A stretch of 7,570 nt of DNA from Clostridia bacterium (GCA_017394605.1 JAFPXU010000081.1:1-7570); one strand, 5' to 3'; shown: positions 1 to 5,510, counted from the stretch's first letter. Notes: generated from the letters alone by a model not told the origin. A program made the numbers and translations.

Positions 1-115
1 GATCCGCGACGACGAGGCCGGTCTCGAACGGGTTGAGGTTCCGCTCGGCGCATTCCACGGAAGCGTAGAAGGTCTTCATATCGATGCAGTAATAGGTGCG
101 CTCCGCGTCTTCCAT
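1..115 (-). CDS. Y-family (UmuC-like) translesion DNA polymerase, N-terminal fragment
   Basis: Only the first 38 codons lie in the window; the gene continues past the left edge. The visible start has the Y-family signature: a hydrophobic strand ending in CIDMKTFYASVE (residues 10-21), where Asp12 would be the first metal-binding catalytic aspartate, followed by a segment ending LVVAD. The wording CIDMK-FYASVE followed by LVVAD fits the Gram-positive UmuC/UvrX branch better than DinB, which usually has DMDxFYA. Such enzymes insert nucleotides opposite damaged bases on the chromosome and are error-prone. The ATG at 115-113 has an AGGAG (125-121) 5 nt upstream. It lies 93 nt downstream of the LexA-like repressor gene on the same strand, so the two are probably one SOS-controlled transcription unit. 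Family assignment is firm; subfamily is inference from a short piece. Confidence 0.85.
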   Translation of the reverse strand, partial: MEDAERTYYCIDMKTFYASVECAERNLNPFETGLVVAD

Positions 116-162
116 CGGGTCTCCTTTCCTGAAAATTCCTGAAAAAAGGGTGCGTTGAACAG

Positions 163-182
163 GGCGCAGCAAAAGCTGCGCC
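163..182. other. Perfect 8-bp hairpin between lexA-like and polymerase genes
   Basis: GGCGCAGC (163-170), an AAAA loop and GCTGCGCC (175-182) make a perfect GC-rich stem. On the plus strand four T follow, but no plus-strand gene ends here. On the minus strand, where the repressor-polymerase transcript runs, no T run follows the stem. It may be an attenuator or an mRNA-stabilising or processing hairpin that sets the ratio of repressor to polymerase; this role is inference. Confidence 0.5.
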
Positions 183-208
183 TTTTCCCGGATGTGCCGG
201 GGGATCGG

Positions 209-829
209 TTATTTCGGGTCTTTGATGATCTTGACGGCGACGCCCTGGATCGTCAGTTCCTCGTCCGGGCCGACCGTGATTGGGTTGTACCGGTCGTTCG
301 CGGGCAGAAGCGCCGTGCGGCCGGTCACGGGATCCGGACGGTAGCGCTTGAGCGTCGCGTCCTGCTTCCCGATCAGCGCGACGACGATCTGGCCGGGTTC
401 CGCGGAGGACTGCTGGCGGATCACGACGAGGTCCCCGTCGTCGATGCCCGCGCCGGTCATGGAATCGCCGGCGGCGTGCAGGATAAAGAATCTGCCCGTG
501 CCGAAGACCGATTCGGGGAGCGACACGTATTCCTCGATGTTCTCCTCCGCGAGGATGGGGATGCCGCAGGCGATGGAGCCGACGACCGGGACGGAGACGG
601 TCCGGTCGGATGTCTTTTTCGCCTGCTTTGTCAGGATGTTCCGCCTTCCGCCGGCGTATTCGATCCGGCCTTCCCTTTCCATGTACAGCAGGTATCTGGA
701 AACGGTGGAATTCGGGATCCCCGTATCCCGCTCGATCTGGCGGATGGAGGGGGTCATTTTGTATTTCTCCCGGTAACTGTTGAGATAGTTTTCCAGCAGC
801 TCACAACAGCTTTCCTTCATTTTGCCCAA
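209..829 (-). CDS. lexA: LexA-like autocleaving SOS repressor (HTH + S24 peptidase)
   Basis: A 206-residue protein with full LexA architecture. Residues 9-66 are a winged helix with the LexA-type TPSIRQIERDTGIPNSTVSRYL segment (26-47, DNA recognition), and residues 78-206 are the S24 self-cleavage domain. The catalytic Ser123 is in GDSMTGAGIDDGDLV and Lys161 in DATLKRY. The expected scissile bond is Cys88-Gly89 (SIACGIPILAEE), where most LexA proteins have Ala-Gly; E. coli UmuD also cuts at Cys-Gly. Family knowledge: RecA filaments on single-stranded DNA trigger cleavage and derepress SOS genes. The start is taken as TTG (829-827) because AGGAGGA (843-837) is 7 nt upstream; the ATG at 820-818 would be 16 nt away. 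Two palindromes over its promoter suggest autorepression, and a Y-family polymerase gene follows on the same strand. It could be a second, locus-specific LexA paralogue rather than the global one. Confidence 0.92.
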   Translation of the reverse strand: MGKMKESCCELLENYLNSYREKYKMTPSIRQIERDTGIPNSTVSRYLLYMEREGRIEYAGGRRNILTKQAKKTSDRTVSVPVVGSIACGIPILAEENIEEYVSLPESVFGTGRFFILHAAGDSMTGAGIDDGDLVVIRQQSSAEPGQIVVALIGKQDATLKRYRPDPVTGRTALLPANDRYNPITVGPDEELTIQGVAVKIIKDPK

Positions 830-836
830 GTTCCGG

Positions 837-843
837 TCCTCCT
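837..843 (-). promoter_or_regulatory. Ribosome binding site deciding the TTG start of the lexA-like gene
   Basis: The minus-strand AGGAGGA is a near-perfect anti-SD match. It sits 7 nt before TTG 829 and 16 nt before the ATG at 820, so the rarer TTG codon is preferred. Confidence 0.75.
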
Positions 844-856
844 TTTCGCTTCTTCC

Positions 857-870
857 GGGGCAAACGCCCC
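857..870. promoter_or_regulatory. Operator palindrome O1 of the lexA-like gene
   Basis: GGGGCAAACGCCCC has 5-bp perfect arms GGGGC/GCCCC. It shares 16 of 17 bases (857-873) with the second site at 894-910. It lies at roughly +6 to +19 relative to the transcription start expected from the -10 box at 883-888, a usual place for a repressor site. It is not the classical Gram-positive SOS box (GAAC-N4-GTTC), so the binding protein is inferred to be the LexA-like product encoded just downstream. Confidence 0.75.
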
Positions 871-882
871 GTCTACATTTTC

Positions 883-912
883 ATTATAGATATGGGGCAA
901 ATGCCCCGTCAA
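883..912 (-). promoter_or_regulatory. Sigma-A promoter of the lexA-like/polymerase operon
   Basis: On the minus strand, -35 TTGACG (912-907) and a perfect -10 TATAAT (888-883) are separated by 18 bp. The expected start is near 876, leaving a leader of about 47 nt before the TTG codon. The spacer is filled by the second operator palindrome. Confidence 0.85.
894..907. promoter_or_regulatory. Operator palindrome O2 of the lexA-like gene
   Basis: GGGGCAAATGCCCC occupies most of the -35/-10 spacer and touches the -35 box, so a bound repressor would block RNA polymerase. It differs from O1 by one base; the centres are 37 bp apart. It may also affect the divergent flavodoxin gene, whose start lies about 180 bp away. 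Confidence 0.78.
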
Positions 913-1011
913 TCCCCTTTTTTGCAGGAAACCGGAAAAGTCCCGGTTCCGGAACTCTTGGACGGAACGGTGCGCGCGGAAACGGATTGCGGAAAAGTAC
1001 GGGCGGCACGC

Positions 1012-1040
1012 TTTCCGAAGAGAGGCCGCTGCGGTATACT
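1012..1040 (+). promoter_or_regulatory. Possible promoter of the flavodoxin gene
   Basis: TATACT (1035-1040) is a good -10 box. The hexamer 17 bp upstream, TTTCCG (1012-1017), is a weak -35. The expected start is near 1047, giving a leader of about 40 nt. The weak -35 suggests either modest expression or an activator. Confidence 0.4.
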
Positions 1041-1086
1041 GGTATCGAACGGTCCGCATCTGGCGGACGGCAAGGAGGAGAAGATC

Positions 1087-1557
1087 ATGGGAAAATCCCT
1101 GGTGGCATATTTCAGCGCGAGCGGCGTGACGAGGAAACTGGCGGAAAAGGTGGCGGAGGCGGCGGGCGCCGACCTGTTCGAGATCCGTCCGGGAACGCCG
1201 TATACGGGAGCGGACCTGAACTGGATGAACCGGAACAGCCGCAGCTCGGTCGAGATGCGGGATCCGTCCAGCCGCGTGGCGATCGCGGGCAGGGTGGAGG
1301 ATATGGACCGTTACGATACCCTGTACGTCGGGTTTCCGATCTGGTGGTATGTGGCGCCGCATATCGTGAACAGCTTTCTCGAGCAGTACGATCTTTCCGG
1401 GAAGACGATCCACGTTTTCGCGACGTCCGGCGGAAGCGGGATGGGGAACACCGTCGCGGAACTGAAGGGATCGGCGCCCGGCGCGGTATGGGGGAAGGCC
1501 GACAGGCTGAGCGCGGGCATGCCCCTTGAGAAAGTGGCGCAGTGGGTCAGCGCCTGA
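1087..1557 (+). CDS. Flavodoxin (FMN-binding electron carrier)
   Basis: A 156-residue cytosolic protein, the usual size of a short flavodoxin or flavodoxin-like reductase domain. It opens with the strand LVAYFSASGVTRKLAEKV (5-22), where SASGVTRK is the FMN phosphate loop (family pattern T/S-x-T/S-G-x-T). It then has the strand YDTLYVGFPIWWYVAPHIV (76-94), whose aromatic residues typically stack on the isoalloxazine, and the strand IHVFATSGGSGMGNT (108-122), the third flavin-contacting loop. A PYTGADLNW segment (38-46) is typical of the clostridial Flavodoxin_4-like group. It would shuttle electrons or act as a small quinone or nitro reductase; the partner is not evident here. ATG 1087 is chosen because AGGAGG (1073-1078) lies 8 nt upstream; an in-frame extension to 892 has no such site. 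The TMEM175-like gene starts 23 nt after the stop, suggesting co-transcription. Confidence 0.9.
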   Translation: MGKSLVAYFSASGVTRKLAEKVAEAAGADLFEIRPGTPYTGADLNWMNRNSRSSVEMRDPSSRVAIAGRVEDMDRYDTLYVGFPIWWYVAPHIVNSFLEQYDLSGKTIHVFATSGGSGMGNTVAELKGSAPGAVWGKADRLSAGMPLEKVAQWVSA

Positions 1558-1580
1558 CCTTTGGGAAAGGATGGATCATC

Positions 1581-2303
1581 ATGCTGCGGGATAACAGAGC
1601 GGAGCGGATCAGAAGAAGACTGGGCGACGAGGCCGCAGATAAATACGAGCACATGCAGCGGAAGGCCGCCGAGAACAGCAGGAAGCTGAAGGGGTCCATG
1701 ATGGGGCACCTTTCCACGCTGAACGACGGCGTGATCGCCATTTTCATCACGGTCATGATGCTGGAGATCCCGTTCCCGACGTCGAAGGGGGAATACATGA
1801 CGTCCTTCCTGTGGTCGGTCGCGGTATTCTTCATCAGCTTTTTCATAATCGCGGGATTCTGGTACGAGAACAAGCGGATCTTTGAAACCATGCGCGAGGG
1901 GGACCACTTCACGGTCGTGATGAACTTTGTCTTTCTCGCCGCCCTGGCGCTGATCCCCGTTACCACGAAATGGATCATCAACAGCCTGGACCGTTACGCC
2001 GCGATCAATTTCGGACTCGTGTACTTCCTTACCACACTGTTCCAGGAACTGCTGCGGTACGCGGTGCTCCGGAAGCGGTTCGTGAATCACCGCGAAATGT
2101 TTCTTATGCTCGCATCCTCCAAGCTCGTCGTGATGCTGATCGGGCTGGCGGCGCTCATGCTGCTCAGCTACTATTACCCGAGGATCGCCATCGTCCTGTA
2201 CGTGATCCTTCCGGTATGGACCTTCTTCATGCCGGAACGGGAGCGCAGAACGGAGGAGCCGGAGAAGGACGCAGAAAAGGACGGGGACGGAACGGACGCT
2301 TGA
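1581..2303 (+). CDS. TMEM175-family (DUF1211) potassium-channel-like membrane protein
   Basis: A 240-residue integral membrane protein with about six hydrophobic segments: near 46-63, 73-93, 109-126, 142-158, 178-197 and 201-217. A charged N-terminal tail (1-40) precedes them, and an acidic/lysine-rich C-terminal tail (218-240) follows. The first membrane segment carries LNDGVIAIFITVMMLEIPFP (47-66), the position of the family signature FSDGVxAIxITLLxLxIxxP. The usual FSD reads LND. The second segment ends FWYENKRIFE (93-102), another family hallmark. Known bacterial TMEM175 proteins are tetrameric K+ channels with a hydrophobic pore and no classical selectivity filter; transport here is inferred. 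ATG 1581 follows AAAGGA by about 9 nt; an in-frame GTG at 1542 overlaps the flavodoxin gene and lacks a good site. It is probably expressed with the flavodoxin gene. Confidence 0.82.
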   Translation: MLRDNRAERIRRRLGDEAADKYEHMQRKAAENSRKLKGSMMGHLSTLNDGVIAIFITVMMLEIPFPTSKGEYMTSFLWSVAVFFISFFIIAGFWYENKRIFETMREGDHFTVVMNFVFLAALALIPVTTKWIINSLDRYAAINFGLVYFLTTLFQELLRYAVLRKRFVNHREMFLMLASSKLVVMLIGLAALMLLSYYYPRIAIVLYVILPVWTFFMPERERRTEEPEKDAEKDGDGTDA

Positions 2304-2337
2304 TAACGCCGCCGTCTGAAAACGGAACGGATCATAA

Positions 2338-2379
2338 CAGGGGCTGCCTCAAGACGTTTCCGTTTTGAGACAGCCCCTG
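2338..2379. terminator. Long hairpin between convergent genes, probable terminator
   Basis: CAGGGGCTG (2338-2346) pairs with CAGCCCCTG (2371-2379). After one C/A mismatch, nine further pairs (2348-2356 with 2361-2369, one of them G-U) close on a TTTC loop. It lies between the TMEM175 gene (ends 2303) and the fic gene (ends 2422, opposite strand), so it could stop transcription from both sides. A T run is not immediate: on the plus strand TTTTT comes only about 13 nt after the stem. The strong, nearly perfect structure may instead be a small dispersed palindromic repeat. Confidence 0.6.
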
Positions 2380-2421
2380 AACATGCATGGCTTTTTGTTC
2401 CGCTGCGGAGTTCTTTCCGGA

Positions 2422-3561
2422 TCAGGTTCCTTCCCGCAGGATATCGAGGTAAGCCTGATAGGCGAACACCCGGTTCCGCGAGGCATTGGTCGTCTTGCGG
2501 AGGATACCGAGATCCGTCAGCTTCCGCACTGCGGACGCGGCGGTGTTGTAGCTGACGCCCAGCGCAAGCGCCGTTTTTCTGATATCCAGGATCGGATGCT
2601 GCTCCGCATAGTCAAACAGTTTCCGGACGTGATCCGGCACGCGTTTCGGCTTAGGAAGGATCATGAGATTCCGTTCATGGAGTTCGGACAGCGCATGGAT
2701 CGATTCCATGGCGTCATTTGCGGCAACATATACCGCTTCCAGAAAGAAACGGACCCATTGCTCGTAATTGCCGGAACGGCGTACCTCGCTGATCCGGTCG
2801 TAATACTCGACCTGATTCTTTTTCAGAAAGTAAGAGACGTAGAGAATCGGTTTTTCCAGCAGTCCCTGGTCCATGAGATACAGCAGGATCAGCAGACGTC
2901 CAATGCGGCCGTTGCCGTCCAGAAACGGATGGATCGTCTCGAACTGGTAATGGATCAGAGCCGCGCGGACGAGAGGATCCGTATTGGAATCCCCGTTCAT
3001 ATACTTCTCAAGATCGGACAGGGCCTCCGTCATGTCGGGTACGTTCGGAGGGATAAACCGTGCATCCTTCAGCGTACAGCCACGCGGGCCGATCCAGTTC
3101 TGCGACCTTCTGAATTCACCGGGATCTTTATCTTCGCCGCGGACGCCCTTCATTAGCCGTTCATGCGTCTCTCTCAGGAGTCGGTTGCAGAGCGGCAGGT
3201 CCCTGCGGCGCGCGATGGCGTACTGCGCGGCATTCACGTAGTTTACCACGTCGCCGACGTCCAGATTCGCGTTTCCGTCCGCGTTCGGGTCGAGAATGTC
3301 GTCGAGCGTGCATTGCGTGCCTTCCATCTGGGAAGTCATCAGCGCTTCCTTGCGGACATACATCGAGACAAACAGATCAGAATCCGGGATCAGGTTTGCC
3401 GCAACATTGAGCTTTACAAGTTCCTTGTTGGCTTCGATCAAAAGCTTCAGACAGTCATTGTCCAGTGCGAGCGGCGGATCGGGCGGAAGGGGAGAGGGAC
3501 GGAAAGACCGGTATGCCATCTCTCCGGTCATGTTGGTCGTGTAGGATCCTGCACGGTTCAT
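2422..3561 (-). CDS. Fic-domain protein AMP-transferase, class II, with C-terminal winged helix
   Basis: A 379-residue cytosolic enzyme. Residues about 20-100 are the Fic N-terminal domain and contain TSQMEG (76-81), which fits the inhibitory-helix motif [S/T]xxxE[G/N]. It comes before the Fic core, so the protein is class II and self-inhibited; Glu80 would block productive ATP binding. The active-site motif HPFLDGNGRIGR (211-222) is complete, with catalytic His211 and the GNGR anion hole, so AMP (or another nucleotide) transfer to target hydroxyls is expected. Residues about 305-379 look like a winged helix (KTALALGVSYNTAASAVRKLTDLGIL), suggesting DNA binding and autoregulation. Length matches the common Fic-HTH family. 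ATG 3561 has AAGGAG 6 nt upstream. The upstream region holds two palindromic repeats over its promoter. Targets are unknown; no separate antitoxin is needed in this class. Confidence 0.93.
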   Translation of the reverse strand: MNRAGSYTTNMTGEMAYRSFRPSPLPPDPPLALDNDCLKLLIEANKELVKLNVAANLIPDSDLFVSMYVRKEALMTSQMEGTQCTLDDILDPNADGNANLDVGDVVNYVNAAQYAIARRRDLPLCNRLLRETHERLMKGVRGEDKDPGEFRRSQNWIGPRGCTLKDARFIPPNVPDMTEALSDLEKYMNGDSNTDPLVRAALIHYQFETIHPFLDGNGRIGRLLILLYLMDQGLLEKPILYVSYFLKKNQVEYYDRISEVRRSGNYEQWVRFFLEAVYVAANDAMESIHALSELHERNLMILPKPKRVPDHVRKLFDYAEQHPILDIRKTALALGVSYNTAASAVRKLTDLGILRKTTNASRNRVFAYQAYLDILREGT

Positions 3562-3594
3562 ATTTAACTCCTTGCAAATTGAGATTACAGATAC

Positions 3595-3623
3595 AGTATG
3601 CTCTTCTTATTTCAAATTGTAAA
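3595..3623 (-). promoter_or_regulatory. Promoter of the fic gene
   Basis: On the minus strand, TTTACA (3623-3618, five of six consensus bases) and CATACT (3600-3595, four of six) are spaced by exactly 17 bp. The -35 box lies in the central spacer of the palindrome at 3605-3640, and one palindrome arm fills the -35/-10 spacer. A protein bound there would shut the promoter. Confidence 0.6.
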
Positions 3624-3640
3624 TATTATTTGAAATAAGA
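3605..3640. promoter_or_regulatory. Palindromic operator candidate 1 (fic promoter)
   Basis: Perfect 13-bp arms, TCTTATTTCAAAT (3605-3617) and ATTTGAAATAAGA (3628-3640), flank a 10-bp centre. It covers the fic -35 box and the -35/-10 spacer, as expected of an autorepressor site. The Fic winged helix is the obvious candidate binder, which is inference. Confidence 0.65.
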
Positions 3641-3657
3641 GACACAATTTGATGTTC

Positions 3658-3690
3658 TTATTTCAATTCATAGATGATTTTCTGAAATAA
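3658..3690. promoter_or_regulatory. Palindromic operator candidate 2 (upstream of fic promoter)
   Basis: TTATTTCA (3658-3665) and TGAAATAA (3683-3690) repeat the inner arms of the first palindrome with a 17-bp centre (16 bp in copy 1). It lies upstream of the -35 box, roughly 50 bp from copy 1, which would permit cooperative binding. Confidence 0.55.
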
Positions 3691-3735
3691 CAGGGACAAT
3701 TGGAACGTGTTGTTTTAAAACGGAGCAGGACAGGA

Positions 3736-3767
3736 AAAGACCTGCCGGATCAATCCGACAGGTCTTT
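3736..3767 (-). terminator. Intrinsic terminator-like hairpin
   Basis: AAAGACCTG (3736-3744) pairs with CAGGTCTTT (3759-3767), and inner CGGA/TCCG pairs extend the stem past one mismatch. On the minus strand the stem runs into TTTTCC. It is the natural stop for the DUF1016-Xre transcript and insulates fic. It may originally have ended the gene remnant at 3813-3911. Confidence 0.7.
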
Positions 3768-3812
3768 CCGTAAACCATGGAAGGCAGTTTACTTCCATAG
3801 TGGGGGACTGGA

Positions 3813-3911
3813 TCAGTCTTCCGCTGCTTTCATGGCTTTCTCCATAAACGCTCTGAAATCCGCGAGAATCGTTTCCATTGGAACGGAGATGCGGCGCGAA
3901 ACGGAATAAAG
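3813..3911 (-). pseudogene. Possible 3' remnant of a lost gene (LysR-like tail?)
   Basis: One minus-strand frame reads LLYSVSRRISVPMETILADF and on through FRAFMEKAMKAAED to a TGA at 3815-3813, with no start codon or ribosome site. The pattern of a strand, SRR and a helix resembling RAF(I/M)(D/E) recalls the last 30 residues of many LysR-type regulators. A terminator follows at 3736-3767, as would be expected for a true gene end. Upstream this frame runs under the Xre gene in another phase, so the rest of the gene appears to be missing. The resemblance is by eye only. Together with the fic promoter, repeats and terminator, this accounts for the gene-poor stretch 3562-3951. Confidence 0.3.
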
Positions 3912-3951
3912 AAGACAAATGTCCGGCGGACAGTAGAGCAGCCTGCTGATA

Positions 3952-4260
3952 CTATTTTGCTGTTTTTGCAGAACCGGGAACGGATTTCGGCGTAAAAGAG
4001 ACGTTAAGTACCATATCCATCCCGTCTGCCAATCTTTGCAGGAGTTTAATGGACGGATTTATGGTGCCGCGTTCAAGCTTGCTGATTTCTGTATGCGCTA
4101 TACCTGTTCGTTCGGAAAGCTCTTTCTGCGTGAGATTTCGGGATGTCCTCGCATCAATAATTGCGCGGATGACAGCCATCTCGGGCTGGATTTCCTCATA
4201 TGCTTTGGCAAACTCCGGATCGCGCATTTGTTCAGCCATGTATTCATTTATTGATTTCAT
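3952..4260 (-). CDS. HigA-like Xre-family helix-turn-helix protein
   Basis: A 102-residue DNA-binding protein. The N-terminal MKSINEYMAEQMRDPEFAKAYEEIQPEMAVI is the usual lead of HigA-type antitoxins that sit with RelE/HigB toxins. Residues 44-73 are a clear lambda-repressor-type HTH (TQKELSERTGIAHTEISKLERGTINPS). The tail (SVPGSAKTAK) is loose. ATG 4260 has AAGG 8 nt upstream. It lies 45 nt after the DUF1016 nuclease gene on the same strand, so it is probably co-transcribed. No RelE/HigB-like toxin is adjacent on either side: downstream are only the remnant and a terminator. It is therefore an orphan antitoxin or a dedicated regulator or antitoxin for the nuclease. Family call is firm; partner is inference. 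Confidence 0.88.
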   Translation of the reverse strand: MKSINEYMAEQMRDPEFAKAYEEIQPEMAVIRAIIDARTSRNLTQKELSERTGIAHTEISKLERGTINPSIKLLQRLADGMDMVLNVSFTPKSVPGSAKTAK

Positions 4261-4305
4261 TTTATTTGCCTTCCGTTGCTTCCTGTCGACAGAAATCTTT
4301 CCTTC

Positions 4306-5415
4306 TTATTTTTGCGAGTTCGATTTCTTTTTTCGGGGTTTTTTGCTGCTTCTTAGCGTTATTGTGTCAAGTGGAATTAAATTATCATTTACTTCGCTGT
4401 GCATGAATCTCCTGAACTCCGACTCCAATTGTTCACGGTTTGGCAAATACAACTGATATCTGCTTACAAAGACTTGGTTTGTTATGTTTTGCAGTGCGTA
4501 ATGCATGACCAGTTTATCCTGATATGCACCAAGGATAATGCCAATCGGCTCGGTATCTCCTTCTGTATTCATCTCCTCACGATAGTAATTCAGATAGAAG
4601 TTCATCTGTCCGATATCTTCGTGCTGAACCTCTCCTCGTTTCAGGTCGATCAAAACAAAGCACTTCAGGATCCGATGGTAGAATACCAAATCGACCTTAT
4701 ATGTCCTCCCACCGATCACCATTTTCTGTTGCCTTCCCACATATGTGAAACCTTTTCCAAGTTCCAGGAAGAACATGCTCAGGTTGTTGACAAGCGCTTC
4801 TTCAACGTCACCTTCCTCATATACGGGAAGCTGCGGCAGACCGGTAAATTCAAAAACATACGGTTCCTTAAGAATGTCTTCAGGCTTCTCTATGATCTGT
4901 CCTTCGGACGCCAGTTTCAGAACCTCCTGTTTATCGGTGCTCAGTGCCAGCCGATGAAAAAGCATGCTCTTCATCTGCCGCTTCAGTTCACGGACACCCC
5001 AATGCTCCTTTTCACATTCCTTTTCATAAAAAGACCGTTCGAGCGGATCATCGATCTTCAAAAGTTCAATGTAATGGCTCCATGTCAAAAAGTCAGACAG
5101 TGTCTGACTATTTGGATAAGTCAGATATAGTCTCCTCATATAAACAACATTACTATGACTGAATCCTTTGCCATATCGATCCGTCAGATCTCTGGAAAGC
5201 CTGTTCAGTACATCTGATCCATATTCAGCCTTTTCATGGCCGTGCTGTTCATACTCGACGATCTGTCTGCCGATTTCCCAGTAAGTCTGCACCATTGCAG
5301 TGTTTACTGCTGCAACCGCTTTTCGACGGCCCTGTTCAAGTGTTTCTCCGACGTTCAGCAGCAGCCGGTCATATTCGGGATGATTGTTTATCATGATTGT
5401 TTCTTTTTCGGTCAT
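4306..5415 (-). CDS. DUF1016/YhcG-type PDDEXK nuclease
   Basis: A 369-residue protein with the two-part DUF1016 layout. Residues about 14-165 form the helical N-terminal domain (AVNTAMVQTYWEIGRQIVEYEQ, YGKGFSHSNVVYMRRLY, LTWSHYIELL), thought to aid DNA binding or assembly. Residues about 185-335 form the PDDEXK nuclease fold. Key residues are Glu205/206 (VEEALVNNL), GFTYVGRQ (222-229), Asp242 in VDLVFYHR, the D-x-K pair Asp257/Lys259 (VLIDLKRG) and Gln270 in the HEDIGQMNFYLNYY segment. All are present, so it should be active. The C-terminus is strongly basic (SSKKPRKKK). Relatives are frequent in defence islands and beside type I restriction genes; the substrate is unsettled. ATG 5415 has AGGAG 7 nt upstream. 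Base composition is AT-rich compared with both flanks, suggesting horizontal transfer. The Xre gene follows by 45 nt. Confidence 0.92.
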   Translation of the reverse strand: MTEKETIMINNHPEYDRLLLNVGETLEQGRRKAVAAVNTAMVQTYWEIGRQIVEYEQHGHEKAEYGSDVLNRLSRDLTDRYGKGFSHSNVVYMRRLYLTYPNSQTLSDFLTWSHYIELLKIDDPLERSFYEKECEKEHWGVRELKRQMKSMLFHRLALSTDKQEVLKLASEGQIIEKPEDILKEPYVFEFTGLPQLPVYEEGDVEEALVNNLSMFFLELGKGFTYVGRQQKMVIGGRTYKVDLVFYHRILKCFVLIDLKRGEVQHEDIGQMNFYLNYYREEMNTEGDTEPIGIILGAYQDKLVMHYALQNITNQVFVSRYQLYLPNREQLESEFRRFMHSEVNDNLIPLDTITLRSSKKPRKKKSNSQK

Positions 5416-5481
5416 GCGGCTTCTCCTGCTCTATAAATCCATTCTTGTCAATGCCACATTCACAGTGCGCCATAAATAAGA

Positions 5482-5510
5482 ATTAACGGTTTAGCCATCC
5501 TATCAGTCAA
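5482..5510 (-). promoter_or_regulatory. Candidate promoter of the DUF1016-Xre unit
   Basis: Minus-strand TTGACT (5510-5505, five of six) and GTTAAT (5487-5482, four of six) are 17 bp apart, giving a leader of about 60 nt before ATG 5415. The rest of the 5416-5591 gap shows no gene and no clear terminator for the SWIM operon. Arms AATAAGAA (5475-5482) and TTCTTATT (5551-5558) bracket this promoter. Confidence 0.5.

Larger units (their letters stand above)
3604..3703. repeat. Two tandem ~51-bp direct repeats upstream of fic
   Basis: Unit 1 starts at 3604 and unit 2 at 3655, both with TTCTTATTTCA. Both continue with TGAAATAA (3631-3638 and 3683-3690) and ACAATT (3644-3649 and 3696-3701), keeping an offset of 51-52 bp. 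Between the shared blocks the sequence has diverged. Each unit is itself an inverted repeat. The arrangement suggests duplicated regulatory sites. Confidence 0.7.

Noticed and set aside
1044..1054. CGAACGGTCCG near the flavodoxin promoter as a classical SOS box
   Set aside because: Only one half-site matches; the GTTC arm is missing.
155..1529. Long open frames opposite or overlapping the lexA-like and flavodoxin genes
   Set aside because: Their products are low-complexity Arg/Gly/Asp-rich, match no family, lack ribosome sites and are explained by high GC in the third codon position of the real genes.
1542..1580. Upstream GTG start for the TMEM175-like gene
   Set aside because: It lies inside the flavodoxin gene without a ribosome site, while ATG 1581 has AAAGGA at a good distance.
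1311..2368. Overlapping open frames on both strands across the TMEM175-like gene
   Set aside because: They are shadows of the membrane-protein gene with His/Arg-rich, non-protein-like products.
3604..3703. CRISPR array
   Set aside because: There are only two imperfect units, they are internally palindromic, and no spacer of constant type or cas gene is present.
3715..3918. 67-codon minus-strand frame and 69-codon plus-strand frame before fic
   Set aside because: Both run through the terminator hairpin, lack ribosome sites and have no recognisable features.
5446..5451. Perfect minus-strand TTGACA as -35 for the DUF1016 gene
   Set aside because: No -10 box occurs 16-18 bp downstream; that position is the ribosome binding site.
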